DNA of 64,000 bases from Cichorium intybus. Lineage: Eukaryota > Streptophyta > Magnoliopsida > Asterales > Asteraceae. Below the pieces are notes generated by a model, which saw nothing but the letters and a program-made list of their open reading frames with translations, did no database searches and had not been told where the DNA came from. This document shows positions 23,801 through 35,189 of this stretch, in pieces (the first letter of the stretch is position 1; every line of letters starts with the position of its first letter). The position numbers and the translations under genes are program-made. The stretch is from assembly GCA_023525715.1 (NCBI GenBank), contig JAKNSD010000071.1, positions 48,786-112,785 of the forward strand. Direction: 5' to 3'.

Positions 23801-24533
23801 CTCTTTTCCCTTGCTTTATGCCAATTATCTCTCGCCTCAAGCTCGAAGCTCTTGTCTCTGGGAAATACTTATCTAGGAAGAGTCGTGCTAGATCATTCCA
23901 CGTAGTGACCGACCCCGGTGGTAGGTCATATAGCCACTCCTTGGCTGCGTCTTGAAGTGAAAAGGGGAATGCCCTTAACTTGATTTGGTCTTCAGTCACG
24001 TCGTGCGGCTTCATACCAACGCAAACTACATGGAATTCTTTTAGGAACTTGTAGGGGTCTTCGTTCTCCAAACCACGAAAACTTGGTAGTAGATGAATCA
24101 ATCCCGACTTCAGCTCAAAGTTCATCATCGCGGGATAAGTGATGCATAAAGGTTGTTGGGTGACATCTTGAGTCGCCCAATCACCTAGGGTTCTTTCAGC
24201 GGCCATATCTCGGGTAGGAGATCCGGTGATCTCTACCTCGGGTATTATGGGGATTGTTAAATTTGGGTGTGGAGTGTTTTGTATTGGTGATAATGGTGGT
24301 GAAGGTTCTTTAGATGAATATTGGGATGATGAATATGGTGTATCTGTTTCGGTTTCACTTGAAAGGGGTATTTCCTTCCAAATGTTGATGATTGGAGGGT
24401 TTGATGATGTAGAAGTTCTGGAACCCGGCTGTAGCCTCTTCCGAAGCTTAGCTTGTTTCCGTAGCTTCTTTGCTGTCTTTTCAATCTCCGAATCAACTGG
24501 AATTGGTGTACCTGTACGTAAAGATCTCGGCAT
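20877..24533 (-). CDS. gag-PR-RT polyprotein (minus arm), one in-frame stop at the RT/RNase H link
   Basis: Starts MPRSLRTG at 24533, 20 nt after the PBS. In order: gag domain (residues about 190-290), CCHC knuckle (about 364-378), Q/N/P-rich linker, protease DLGAS (about 676), RT from about 930 with YRKLNNATRKDHFPLPF and the catalytic MDDF at about 1128, ending FLGHAGF. A TAG at 20877-20879 stands where an aromatic codon is usual; the frame is otherwise continuous with RNase H-integrase, so a single nonsense change separates this copy from a full polyprotein. It is the most complete pol source in the window. Confidence 0.94.
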   Translation of the reverse strand: MPRSLRTGTPIPVDSEIEKTAKKLRKQAKLRKRLQPGSRTSTSSNPPIINIWKEIPLSSETETDTPYSSSQYSSKEPSPPLSPIQNTPHPNLTIPIIPEVEITGSPTRDMAAERTLGDWATQDVTQQPLCITYPAMMNFELKSGLIHLLPSFRGLENEDPYKFLKEFHVVCVGMKPHDVTEDQIKLRAFPFSLQDAAKEWLYDLPPGSVTTWNDLARLFLDKYFPETRASSLRREIIGIKQGKREALHTYWERFKKLCARCPQHGINEYQLFRYFCEGLTPMERRLINASSGGSLIDKTPSQIRALIEKMSEDSKHTKMEDEWYADPPRGVKEVSTAYIENQISELTKAVMQLTKDKGVEPPPIRACGICLQYGHPTDMCPMLQEDTEKVQAVGGYQGQNQRNFDQPRNQNWGFQPNSNYQPRPSTQRQLYQPNNHHQPNFQPSHQHNYPPPPQNHNQGSNSSSGMSLEDIVKSLATSTQAFQSETKASIKSLEQQVSQLANSMSKMETQGKLPSQTEKNPKHNACAITLRSGKAYDGPRMPEDEEDELEVKKDETTSSNNKKQKQVQIEAQVTPPPFPSILRNMKREKEDEEILELFRKVEVNIPLLDAIKHVPKYAKFLKELCSSKKKLRGRRTVRVGENVSAIIQKRLPKKRKDPGVFAVPCKMGNLTVPRAMLDLGASINVLPFSVFKSSNLGTLKRTGVLIQLADRSIVHPKGVLEDVLVQVGELLFPADFFVVDMGDDDAPNLNSILLGRPFMSTASTKIDVRAGTISMEFDGEVVNFNIFDAMRYPTDESSANFVDIIEPLTEECFSLSNPDVLALVLDRNFDVKTVKELAEKFTVDDEIIEVAAFLDEKKKERYNAPKIKLPTPTEKLLPSIVQAPELELKTLPDHLKYAYLGDEKTLPVIVSSKLSKDEEYELVHTLKRYKEAIGWTIADIKGLSPSLCMHKILMEEDFKPTREAQRRLNPPMMEVVKKEILKLLNAGMIYPISDSKWVSPVQVVPKKSGITVTQNVHGELVPTRVQNGWRVCIDYRKLNNATRKDHFPLPFIDQMLERLAGKTHYCCLDGNSGFHQIPVAPEDQEKTTFTCPFGTFVYRRMPFGLCNAPATFQRCMVSIFSDYVEEIIEVFMDDFTVYGNSFEECLKNLTKILKRCIETNLVLNYEKCHFMVDQGLILGHIVSSKGLEVDKAKIDVIQSLPYPTCIREVRSFLGHAGF

Positions 24534-24553
24534 AAACAATTAGTACTGACGTG

Positions 24554-24571
24554 TCCCCGGCAACGGCGCCA
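24554..24571 (-). other. Primer binding site, tRNA-Asp (minus arm)
   Basis: Reverse complement of the 18-nt site seen at 486 and 14886, 3 nt from the LTR end at 24575. Confidence 0.92.
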
Positions 24572-24574
24572 ATT

Positions 24575-26072
24575 TGTTGAGGCGTCAAACTCAACAAATG
24601 AATTGGGATAAAAATGATTAAGAATAAATACACACTCCTCAATCCACTATAAGAATAGTATATGATAAGCAGGGGTCGATCCTCAGGGATAAGGGACAAA
24701 TTTTTACACCGATGTTTACTTAGGATACGAGTAACAGGGGGGTTTTGAAAGTGTTAAATTAGATAGCTAAACATTAAATTGATTAAAATGCAATAAATAA
24801 AATGGATTCCAATTCCGTTCAACACACTTGATTAGGCAATCATTATAAGACTAGAAATTATGTCAATTTCATCTAAAATTGGTTTCAAAGTGTTAACGAG
24901 CTCTAACACTTCAGTCCTTTTAAGTAATTACAACAAAATGTGCTCTTTGAAGTAATCCAATTTTCCTTTTATATAAATCAAACAAGCTTTTGAGTTTATA
25001 TCAAGGAAAATGAGTAAAGATTCATTTAGACCAACCAATTTACATTCAATATTTCTCGTAAGCTCGGAAATGTAAAAATGTGTATTTTGAATTACACACG
25101 AATTCATCCAATGAAGACCAATTCGGTGTTGTTACAAACATTCAATGATGAAACAATTACGGATTTCAAGATTGAAATAACGAATTTGACAAACATATCA
25201 ATTCTAGTGGCCAACATGAACCAACATGAGAATCAAATGGAACTTTAATACTTAAATTCAAAACACTAGATGAGGAACATAACGATAGTCAAATGATTTG
25301 TGCCAAATCATGTGTCTACAGAACCGGAATAAAGAAAGATTTAGCCACACATGAAATGGCTAAATCTCCTTGATGAAAAGCAATAAAATGTTACTAAATG
25401 TACTTACCACGAGTAATTAAAACGATAAATCAAGTTTTTCCGAGTGTTTTGGATCAATCTTCTCCTCCCAATCGTTCTCTCCTCCTCTCTAGAAGTAAAA
25501 ACTACCCAAAAATAACCCACAACAGCCCTTAAAACAGTGCAGGAAAATGCAGTTTAAAAACAGTTTTGCGCGCCACACGGCCCGTGTAGGGTCACACGGG
25601 TCGTGTAGGTCTGAATGGGTTCACTGATTTTTTTGGCTACAGATCACACGACCCGTGTAGGGTCATACGACCTGTGTGAGGGTGTTTCACAAATTCAGTA
25701 GTCTTCTGGAGAGGTCACACGACCCGTGTTAGGTCACACGACCCGTGTGAGTCTGAAACTCCATTTTCCTTCAAGTTTTCAACTCCACGAGCTTCCATAC
25801 CATGCTCCAAACTCATTGCTTCATCCAAGATGCATTCCAAGCTTCCATTCCTCGTTCCGTGCTCCAAGTCTCTTTCAAATCTCCACGTTCCACCTTCCGG
25901 CTCTCCGATCTGCTCCAAATGCTCCATTTATGCTCCTTTACCTGAAATTCAACACAAATTTATGAAGTATCGAAATTCCCGGAAAATAACTAAAAATACA
26001 TGTAAATGGTTAAGGAAATAAATAAAATAAAGAAAAAAGGGCTTAGAAAAGATGCATAAAATGCATCCAACA
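24575..26072 (-). repeat. Inverted internal LTR of the composite (1498 bp)
   Basis: Full-length minus-strand copy of the 13386 LTR with the same TGTTGGATGC start (at 26072) and CTCAACA end (at 24575). It carries six ACACGGGTCGTGT-type words at about 25574-25750. Confidence 0.94.
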
Positions 26073-26119
26073 AATCACAATTTGTTGAGGCATCAAACTC
26101 AACAAATGAATTGGGATAA
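26073..26119 (-). repeat. LTR-end remnant and LTR-LTR junction
   Basis: On the minus strand, the second ORF switches at a shared TTTATCCC to the last ~38 nt of the LTR (…CTCAACA). Then come ten nucleotides AATTGTGATT and the complete LTR (TGTTGGATGC…). The AAT equals the LTR-PBS spacer and the ATT equals the bases between PPT and LTR, as expected for joined cDNA ends. Confidence 0.8.
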
Positions 26120-27240
26120 ACGGTCATCTACGGAAGATTCCCCGTCCTCCTGAAACAGGGAAGAAGGAGGAGCAGGAGCAGCGGAAGAGGAAGCAGCACG
26201 TACGTCGTGTCGCCGAAAAGGATTCGCAGAGCGGAGATCGGTGAGGAGCCAGTCGGTTTGATGGACCGGCGTATGTAGGGACAGGGAATCGGCACGATCA
26301 ACCCAAATCGGATCACCATCAAGGTGTTCGGGCTTAGCCCATGTGAAACCGGTGGGAGAACGGTTGAACATCCTAGCTGACTCAAAGGCGGCTGAGGTTA
26401 AGAAATGACCGCCCGGAAGGGTCTGTTCTTCTGGGGAAAAGATGAGTCCGATAGCTGGACTTTGTACAATCAAAGTCAATATACCCCCACAATGAATTTG
26501 GCCACGGGTGGAACGGGCAGTTTCTAAGAGGCGATGACCTATACATTTACCAAAGTGTGGCTTGTATTTAGAGTTGGCAGCCATGTGGTAAAGGAGTCGA
26601 AGCTCAAGAGAATTGACTGTACTTCGCTCCTCGCGTGGAAAAACGATGGAGGCCAAAATACGATGGGCCACGCGTAAGACAGGATGAATGATGGATGAGG
26701 CTTTGACCGCGCTTGGTGAATAGTCGTCTTGGTCCGTAATTGCCCCCCAAATGTTGCTAGGATCGTACTTGGAATGCGCCTTGACCTTATAAATGTCGAC
26801 TGTACGACTAAGGTCCTGCCCTACTAACTCGCTGATTTATCGGCATGGATGCGATATGTATGATTATTAAGACGGAAGGAAAGAATGTCATCCGCATAAT
26901 TAAGAGATGACAAAATTTCCCGCGGGGGGCGGGTGTACGAAGGAGCGTAGATGTTAAGGACGTTAGTCCAACCAATGTTGTTAAACAATGTTTGAACCCC
27001 ATCGAAGACGAACATATCGCGCAAAGAATCCGGGTGGGCGAATTTTTGAGACACAAATTGTCTTTGAAGAAAATTTTGGAAGCGACTTCGTTGTTGATCA
27101 GATTCAAAGACAACCTCCCAATGTTCGGGAAGGTATGGAGATGGAGACGGGGTGTGCTCGGGAGGTGGGTCCGGGACATTTCTCCGAGTGTTACGTTTAC
27201 GGGATAAAGTCTTACTACGTTTAGAGGGACCCGCATCCAT
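26113..27240 (-). pseudogene. ATHILA-family second ORF, truncated and frameshifted (minus)
   Basis: Starts MDAGPSKRSK at 27240. The first frame runs through YLPEHWEVVFESDQQRSRF and MFVFDGVQTLFNNIGW to 26824, where it stops. Homologous reading continues in another frame through VAHRILASIVFPREERSTVN and SPEEQTLPGGHFL to 26120. This matches the layout of the ATHILA ORF-1 family of plant gypsy elements (function unknown, sometimes called env-like by position). The 3' third is missing at the TTTATCCC junction; the matching 3' end lies in + orientation at 36257-36603. Confidence 0.78.
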
Positions 27241-27377
27241 TTTGAAAGAGAAAGAGCAAAGAAAAGTGGGACAAATTGGCAATGGTCAACGGGACGGTCA
27301 AAAGTCAACGGGACCACAAGATCTAGAATTTAAAATTCCGTTTGTTCGCGGGAAAAAACCGTTGGTTAAACAAATTT

Positions 27378-27675
27378 CTGCACAAAAACAAGTTTGGTAT
27401 AGTCCCAAACACACCAAATCTACAACTAGATGAACACCAACAAAAGTATGAACAAGGAAGGAATTTACCGGTCAATCTCGCGAATCTTCACATAAAATTG
27501 TTACTTGGCTTCAATCTCCACCTTCCTCAAGCTTATCCTACAAAGAAAAGTAAGAAATTTCAAGATTTTTTTCAAAAATTTCGAACCTAGGGTTTTCTCC
27601 AAAACCCTAACCGCCATTGTTAAGATCTTGAGCTTAAAGGGGGAAGAAGATGAAGTAGAGTTGAGAAAATCATAC
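27378..27675 (-). other. Probable intron before the ATHILA ORF (minus)
   Basis: Minus-strand donor CAAAG/GTATG at 27675 and acceptor TTTTTGTGCAG at 27378, a position equivalent to the introns of elements A and D. Confidence 0.5.
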
Positions 27676-27754
27676 CTTTGTGGAAGATTAAGCACAAAAA
27701 AAACGAGTTATGTGGGTGTTTGTGGCTGAAAATCGCGAAGAGAAGGGTTGGAGA

Positions 27755-28500
27755 CACTACAAGAAAACAGCCAAATAACAACGGAAATGTGCTATGGAAT
27801 GACTTTCCGTAGCCAAATTGCTACGGTTTATGCTACAGAATGACTTTCCGTAGCAAATTTACTACGACATTTGCCACCAAATGAAAATTCCGTAGCGAAC
27901 ACAAGAATAACTACGGTTTTTGTCACGAAATCCAATTCCGTTGCTATATTGCTACAGATTTTGCTATGTACTGGATTTTCGTTGCTATTTAGCTACGAAA
28001 ATATCTATGAAAATATAATCCGTGGTTATTTTGCTACAAAAATAGCTACGAAAATACAATCCGTGGTTATTTTGCTACGGAATTATAATCCGTTGTTATG
28101 TTGCTACGGAATTTTGCTACGAAATTAATTTCCATAGATGATTTGCTATGAAATGAATTTCCGTATATATGTAGCTACGGAAATGTTCTACGGAATTGTG
28201 GTCCGTAGTTGTTTTGTAATGGAATCAATATACGTTGATACCCTTGTTACGGATTTTGTTACGTCTTTTATTTCCATAGATATTTAGCTATGGAACTTGC
28301 TTTTATAGAAATTTAGTAACGAAATTTTGTTACGAAACTAGTGTAGCTATGGAATTTATTTTTATAGGGATTTAGCAACGGAATTTTGTTACGAAATTAG
28401 TATGCTACAAAATTTTGTTTCGTAGCTAGTAAGCTATAGAAATTTGCTACGAAACTAGTATGCTACGAAATTTTGTTTCGTAGCTAGTAAGCTGTAGAAA
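27755..28500. repeat. Left subterminal repeat zone (GCTACGGA words)
   Basis: Dozens of variants of TTCCGTAGC and CTACGGAATTTTGCTACG on both strands, denser near the terminus and decaying towards 28500. Confidence 0.8.
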
Positions 28501-28539
28501 TTTGATATGGAAATTAATGTCGGGATGTTTTGTAACATA

Positions 28540-28742
28540 CTAGTTGTGTACCCGCACAATACGGCAGGACACAAATTGTTAATGGCAAGCATCATGCAGT
28601 TTGATTTAATGTTCCGCTAAAATGAACAAAAACATGTAAAGTTAAATAACTTGGTGACAAATAGTTCGTTTTCTTTTCAGGCGGTCTTTATTTTTCATTG
28701 GCGGCTATTTTGGTTAAAAATATATATGGGTGGAGTATTAGA
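28540..28742 (-). mobile_element. Possible short Helitron remnant in the CACTA element
   Basis: On the minus strand the candidate begins TCTAATACTCC after an A and ends CTAG before a T. A weak GC dyad (CCTGCC...GCGGG) sits about 10 nt before CTAG. This matches Helitron termini in outline but the hairpin is degenerate. Confidence 0.4.
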
Positions 28743-28973
28743 TCATTTTCCAATCATTTCTAAACATGTCATTTTTTCAAAAATATAGACCATTTTCGAA
28801 TCATTTTGGCAAATTGTAGTTGTGCAATGCGGCCGCGGTGAAGTTTATTTTCGGTAGTTGAAGAATAGTTTCCTTTTATTTAATATTTTCCACAAGCAGT
28901 TAATTTCTTAGAAACAATAATAGATTTGGTTTTTCTTTTAAATTATTTTATTGATTTTTTTAATCACAGTAAA

Positions 28974-31740
28974 ACCTACAAGAAAACAGCGATTTAGCAA
29001 CTGCCGAATTCCATTGCTAAAACTTGAAATTCCGTTGGTAAATGAGTTTTGCAACGGAAATTGTTACGGAACTGTTCCGTTACAATAATGAGTTTGCTAC
29101 GAACTTTTATTTATGTAGCAAGTTTGCTACGGACTGATTGCGTAGTGCATGTATTCCATGGCGAATTCCGTAGGTGAACTCCGTAGCGATTTCTGCAGCC
29201 GTTTGTCCGTAGCGATAAACACATACACAAAGGTTAGTAATTGGTTCCTAACATTTATTTAATAGTTTTTATCTCTGATCTTACAGTAATAAAAACTGTT
29301 TTGGTAAAGTTTCATGAATATAAGATATGTTTAGCTATTTGTACTCAATTTAATCCTTTAAATATACATTAAATCTTGGAAAAATAGAGAAATGTTATTG
29401 AAAATTCTCCAAATTTTTCTGTGAAGTTTATATAATGTGTGGAAGCTGAGAAAAATAGTAGATATGGTTTTTAAAATTCAGAGTCCGATTTTATTATTAA
29501 TTTGTGTTAAAGAAAACGAAAATAAAAAATATTAGTAAACAGTAGTAAAAAATTATGAAACTTCATGGGGGATGTTAATTTACTTTATAGGTCATCGTGA
29601 AATTTTTCTAGGATTTATTGACCAAAGAAAGTATTTTATGTGATTTAATGGCTTAGTTTCTTGCCAAAATTGTAGAACATCGGAAAATATGATTTAGCTC
29701 TTCAAACTTTCCAGTTTATTATTTCATAATATTATGCTCCTAAGATAAATCGGATTTGGTCAGAAAATGAGTTTTAGATATTTTTGTAGATTAAAGTTCT
29801 TTATGACCATTTTTGAAGTTTTCAACAACTAATCTTGATCATCAAGCATCTAAACTTGAGATCATCCCATTCATGGTGGTTTGATGATCATGTATGAGTT
29901 CAAAAATGTTAAAAATCGTTTTTGTAAGAATAGTTGTGATGCATGTGGTGATTTTCCACCAAAACTAGTAAAAATGTGCATTTTCTTGATTTTGACTTAG
30001 GTTTTGGTCATGGATCTTCACATTCTTGCAACATGCATGATATTTTCAGTAAAGTTCTACCACCATCATCATCAAAATCGTGGTTTAACATAACCCATGG
30101 TTTGTTTCAAAAAGAACGGTGTAGAAGTGAATAAGTCACATAAAATCATAAGAAAATAGAAGAAAATGAGGTAAGAAGCATGTGTATAAGTTTACCTTTG
30201 ATGAAAAACTTCTAAAATCTGATTTTTGAAACTCAATGAATAGTTTTGGGGGTGGAAATTTCGTGAGATAGAGAGAAGAGAAGAGAGTTCTTGAGAGAAA
30301 ATGATGAGTGTGTATGAGAAAGGTGAAAAGAAGAGAGATAGAGTATAACTTTAATCTAATGATGAAAAGTTGAAGACATGGGCATGGGAGGGGATAATGG
30401 CCGGATCCTATGCTCCTTTCTCCATTTAATCAATTGTTTTTAATTTATTTTATATTTTATAGAAGTTTAATTGTTTTTATAAAGGTTTTTATAAAAATGT
30501 GGCTTATTTTTGGGAATTCGGTGGAATAGATTGCAGATTTTCTTGATTCAAATATTACGCTTCCGATTTTGATAGCTTAGAGGGCATATTGGGAAGTTAC
30601 CCTCCTTAGAGGGAATGGAATGAAAAAAAACGGGGGTATCCCTCGAAATGAAATTGGCGTATTTTGGGTGAACGAAATTAGACCTTTCCAATTATGTTAA
30701 AATTTCATTTAATTATTCTATGGAGATAGGAGATAGTGATCATCAAAAAGATGTTGCTTTTCAAGAAGAAGAATATATTATAGCAAGTGAAATCATTAGC
30801 AATACAACAGAAGTATTCGAGCATGACGACATCTAAAGCAACGGTTCAGATGATGAAATTGATAATGATGTTTAAGGGGAATTTGATGATGCAAATAACA
30901 GTGGCGATGATGGTATTACGGACTCCGAGGGTAGTTTTGAGTATAGCACATCAGAAAATGAAGAAGAGGTCCAGGAAGAAGACGAGTGTGACGATAGTGA
31001 TTCGCATGAAAATTAATGATTTTGATATACTACTTGGATAGTTTGATGTATTGTGATTTCACAAAATATCATTGAATTCTCATCTTACTGTGATTGATAT
31101 AATTACATGGCTGATTTTGCAATTTATGGGAGTGTACTTTCCAAATTACTGAAAAAACATCAACGAGCAATTCTGCACCCTAAAATTTAATTTTCTAAAC
31201 AATGTTACTAAAACTGTGGAATTAGATATAATATGGACCAAAGGTGCAGAATATTCAAAATAGGGACCTGAGGTGGAAAACTGTGCAAACATGGACCAAC
31301 TATGTGAAATAGATGCAAGTCAATTATAATTTCTTATTGTTAATTAATATGTTCAAACTTCTGTGCATTAGATGCAAATTATTTCTAATTAAAGACCATA
31401 GGTGGAAAATAGTTCAAACTTCCCAATCATAGCATTGTACTTTAGAAGTACAATGTTATAACCGGAAGAAGTTATGGGTAGAGGATAAACACAGATTTTG
31501 TCGACATGTTCAAACTTTTGACTTTAAAAGTTAGTGTAATAGAGAGAGGCAGTTTTGGAATTTAGTATAAAAGTTAGAAACAACAACAATTGTCAAGTAC
31601 AGCCAATTGTTCACGTATAGGGTTGGTTGATAACATTTATTTTGTGCCACTATATTAGGTTTCTAGTGGCACATCTTGTTGCCGGTTAATAATCTTATTG
31701 AAAATTCTAAAATTGATATCCCGCTCCTAATTCCCTCCTG
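28974..31740. repeat. Left arm of CACTA internal inverted repeat
   Basis: 28974-29215 matches the reverse complement of 35904 to about 35640, and 29205-31740 matches that of about 34330-31805. The arm therefore lacks ~1.3 kb that the right arm has. Similarity looks high throughout (for example the TGGAGATAGGAGATAGTGATC block at 30720 and 32821). Confidence 0.85.
30721..31016 (+). pseudogene. Decayed acidic ORF copy in left arm
   Basis: Same sequence as the minus-strand ORF at 32576-32821 (MEIGDSDHQKDVAFQEEE start) but with in-frame stops. It continues into an acidic E/D/S-rich tail (EEEVQEEDECDDSDS). No known domain. Confidence 0.45.
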
Positions 31741-31804
31741 TATTAAGAACATATCCGTTGATAAAAAATTCCAAATTTCATATCCCGCTCATCATTGCCT
31801 CCAT

Positions 31805-34330
31805 AATACAGGAGGGAATTTTAGAATTTTCAATCAGATTATCAACCGGCAACAAGATGTGCCACTAAAAACTTAATATAATGGCACAAAATAAATATTA
31901 TCAAATAACCCTATACGTGGACAATTGGCTGTACTTGACAATTGTTGTTGTTTTTAACTTTTATACTAAATTCCAAAAATGCCCCTCTCTATTATACTAT
32001 CTTTTAAAGTCAAAAGTTTGAACATGTCGACAAAATCTGTGTTTATCATCTACCCATAACGTCTTCCGGTTATAACATTGTACTTCTAAAGTACAATGCT
32101 ATTATTGGGAAGTTTGAACTATTTTCCACCTATGGTCTTTAATTAGAAATAATTTGCATCTAATGCACATATATGGTCCAAGTTTGAACATATTAATTAA
32201 CAATATTAAATTATAATTGACTGGCATCTATTTCACATAGTTGGTCCAAGTTTGCACAGTTTTCCACCTCAGGTCCCTATTTTGAAATATTTTGCACCTT
32301 TGGTCCATATTATATCTAATTCCACAATTTTAGTAACATTGTTTAGAAAATTAAATTTTTGGGTGCAGAACTGCTCGCTGATGTTTTTTCAGTCATTTGG
32401 AAAGTACACTGCCATAAATTGCAAAATCAGCCATGTAATTATATTAATCACAGTAAGATAAGAATTCAATGATATTTTGTGAAATCACAATACATCAAAC
32501 TATCCAAGTAGTATATCAAAATCATTAATTTTCGTGCCAATCACTATCGTTACACTCGTCTTCTTCTTGGACCTTTTATTCATTTTCTGATGTGCTATAC
32601 TCAAAACTACCCTTGGAGTCGGCAATACCATCATCGCCACTGTTATTTGCATCATTAAACTCCCCTTCAACACCATTATCAATTTCATCATCTGAACCGT
32701 TGCTTGAGATGTCGTCATGCTCGAATGCTTCTGTTGTATTGCTAATGATTTCACTTGCTATAACTTCTTCTTCTTCTTGAAAAGCAACATCTTTTTGATG
32801 ATCACTATCTCCTATCTCCAAAGAATAATTAAATAAAATTTTAACATAATTGGAAAGGTCTAATTTCGTTCACCCAAAATATGCCAATTTCATTCCGGGG
32901 GATAACCCCGTTTTTTCATTCCATTCCCTCTAAGGAGGATAACTTCCCAATTTGCCCTCTAAGCTATCAAAATCGTAAGCGTAATATTTGAATCAAGAAA
33001 ATATGCAATATATATTCCACCGAATTCGCAAAAATAAGCCACATTTTTATAAAAACCTTTATAAAACAATTAAACTTCTATAAAATATAAAATAAATTAA
33101 AAAAATTGATTAAATGGAGAAAGGAACATAGGATCCGGCCATTATCCACTCCCCATGCCCCATGTCTTCAACTTTTCATCATTAGATTAAAGTTATACTC
33201 CATCTCTCTTCTTTTCACCTTTCCCATACACACTCATAATTTTCTCTAAGAACTCTCTTCTCTTCTCTCTACCTCATGAAATTTCCAGCCCCAAAACTCT
33301 TCTTTGAGCTTCAAAAATCAGATTTTAGAAGTTCTTCATCAAAGGTAAACTTATACACATGCGTCTTACCTCATTTTCTTATATTTTCTTATGATTTTAT
33401 GTGACTTCTTCACTTCTACACCGTTCTTTTTGAAACAAACCATGGGTTATGTTAAACCCACGATTTTGATGATGATGGTGGTAGAACTTCACTGAAAACA
33501 TCATGCACATTGCAAGAATGTGAAGATCCATGACCAATACCTAAGTCAAAATCAAGAAAATGCACATTTTTACTAGTTTTGGTGGAAAATCACCACATGC
33601 ATCACAACTATTCTTACAAAAACGATTTTGAACATTTTTGAACTCATACATGACCATCAAACCACCATGCATGGGATGATCTCAAGTTTAGATGCTTGAT
33701 GATCAAGGTTAGTTGTTGAAAACTTCAAAAATGGTCATAAAGAACTTTAATCTGCAAAAATATCTAAAACTCATTTTCTGACCAAATCCGATTTATCACA
33801 GGAGCATAATAATATGAAATAATAAACTGGAAAGTTTGAAGAGCTAAATCATATTTTCCAATTTTCTACAATTTTGGCAAGAAACTAAGCCATTAAATCA
33901 CATAAAATACTTCCTTTAGTCAATAAATCCTAGAAAATTTTCACGATGACCTATAAAGTAAATTAACATCCCCCATGAAGTTTCAGAATTTATTACTACC
34001 GTTTACTAATATATTCGATTTTCTTTTTGTTAAAATCAAATAAATAATAAAATCCGACTCTGAGTTTTAAAAACCATATCTACTATTTTTCTCAGCTTCC
34101 ACTCATTATATAAACTTCTCAGAAAAATTTGAAGAATTTTCTATAACATTTCTCTATTTTTCCAAGATTTAATGTGTATTTAAAGGATTAAATTGAGTAA
34201 AAATAGCTAAACATATCTGAAATTCATGAAACTTTACCAAAACAGTTTTTATTACTGTAAGATCAGAGATAAAAACTATTAAATAAATGTTAGGAACCAA
34301 TTACTGACCTTTGTGTATGTGTTTATCAAT
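31805..34330. repeat. Right arm of CACTA internal inverted repeat
   Basis: Reverse complement of the left arm with a ~65-bp spacer at about 31741-31804. A small nested dyad (GTGCCAC...GTGGCAC) lies in each arm near the centre. Confidence 0.85.
32576..32821 (-). CDS. Small acidic hypothetical ORF in right arm (81 aa)
   Basis: Open frame MEIGDSDHQKDVAFQEEEEV... very rich in D, E, N and S, with no cysteines or recognised motif. Its mirror copy at 30721 is broken. It could be a fragment of a transposon protein or a captured gene exon; no function can be assigned. Confidence 0.3.
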   Translation of the reverse strand: MEIGDSDHQKDVAFQEEEEVIASEIISNTTEAFEHDDISSNGSDDEIDNGVEGEFNDANNSGDDGIADSKGSFEYSTSENE

Positions 34331-35189
34331 TCCGCTTCAATCTTATCAATCGATTTCTTGGTTTGTATCTTGTAATTGGAATGTCTGTGTTTATTGATTT
34401 GGCTTCAATCCTCACTAATAAGTTTATATCCAATTAATTTCGAATTGTAATATATAGAAGCGTTCATTACTCACGATTATCGGTGACAGTCTACATGATT
34501 TTGGTTCCATAATTTCGAATTGCATCAAAATTGCTTTTGGTTCCATAATTTGACTGTTTCCTATTGATGGACGAAAGGCTACATGATCTTACTTTCGGAT
34601 AAAGTTATGACAGTTTTTTAACCTTCATGTTTGACTTGCTAAAGATTATAAAATATAGTACTAAATCATAAACTTTTGAGAAAGAATACATGGGTATGCC
34701 TTCCTTTCTCCATCTGTTTTGATTATAATGGCCCATTAGCTTTTTCTGTAGACAAAATAATTATTGGAGACCTCAAATTGCATCAATTGTAATTTTTTGA
34801 AAATTTTGAAGTAACTAGTCCGTGAATGGAATTCATGTTCACATCACATTAATATGGGGACATGTTTTGTCATTTAAATATCATAATCAATTAATCATAA
34901 TTGTTATATTGATTGCTCCACGTTTAATTGTTACTTAATTTTCAGGAAAGATGACTCAAGTAAATGTAAATGGAGCATTAGGTAAAAGACTAAGTGCTTT
35001 GTTTTTAGGAAATATTTATTTTGATTTAGACTTCTTTACTTTTCATGTAATAAGAATTATTGGCCTTATTTAATAATATGCAAATTTGTTTTGTTGTACG
35101 TATTTGTGTTTTTAGATATTGGTACCAAATAATTGGAAATTATATTTATTTTTGTAAATTGTTTCGTGAATTTCTTCGTAACAAAATTT
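34331..35189. other. CACTA interior unique to the right side
   Basis: A/T-rich sequence absent from the left arm. It has one exon-like segment at about 34945-34981 (TTTTCAG / ATGACTCAAG...GCATTAG / GTAAAAG) with consensus splice sites. No transposase domain seen. Confidence 0.35.

Noticed and set aside
28780..28850. Second Helitron-like end (TAGTTGTGCAATGCGGCC) in the CACTA element
   Set aside because: No CTAG/T terminus and no matching start; too degenerate.
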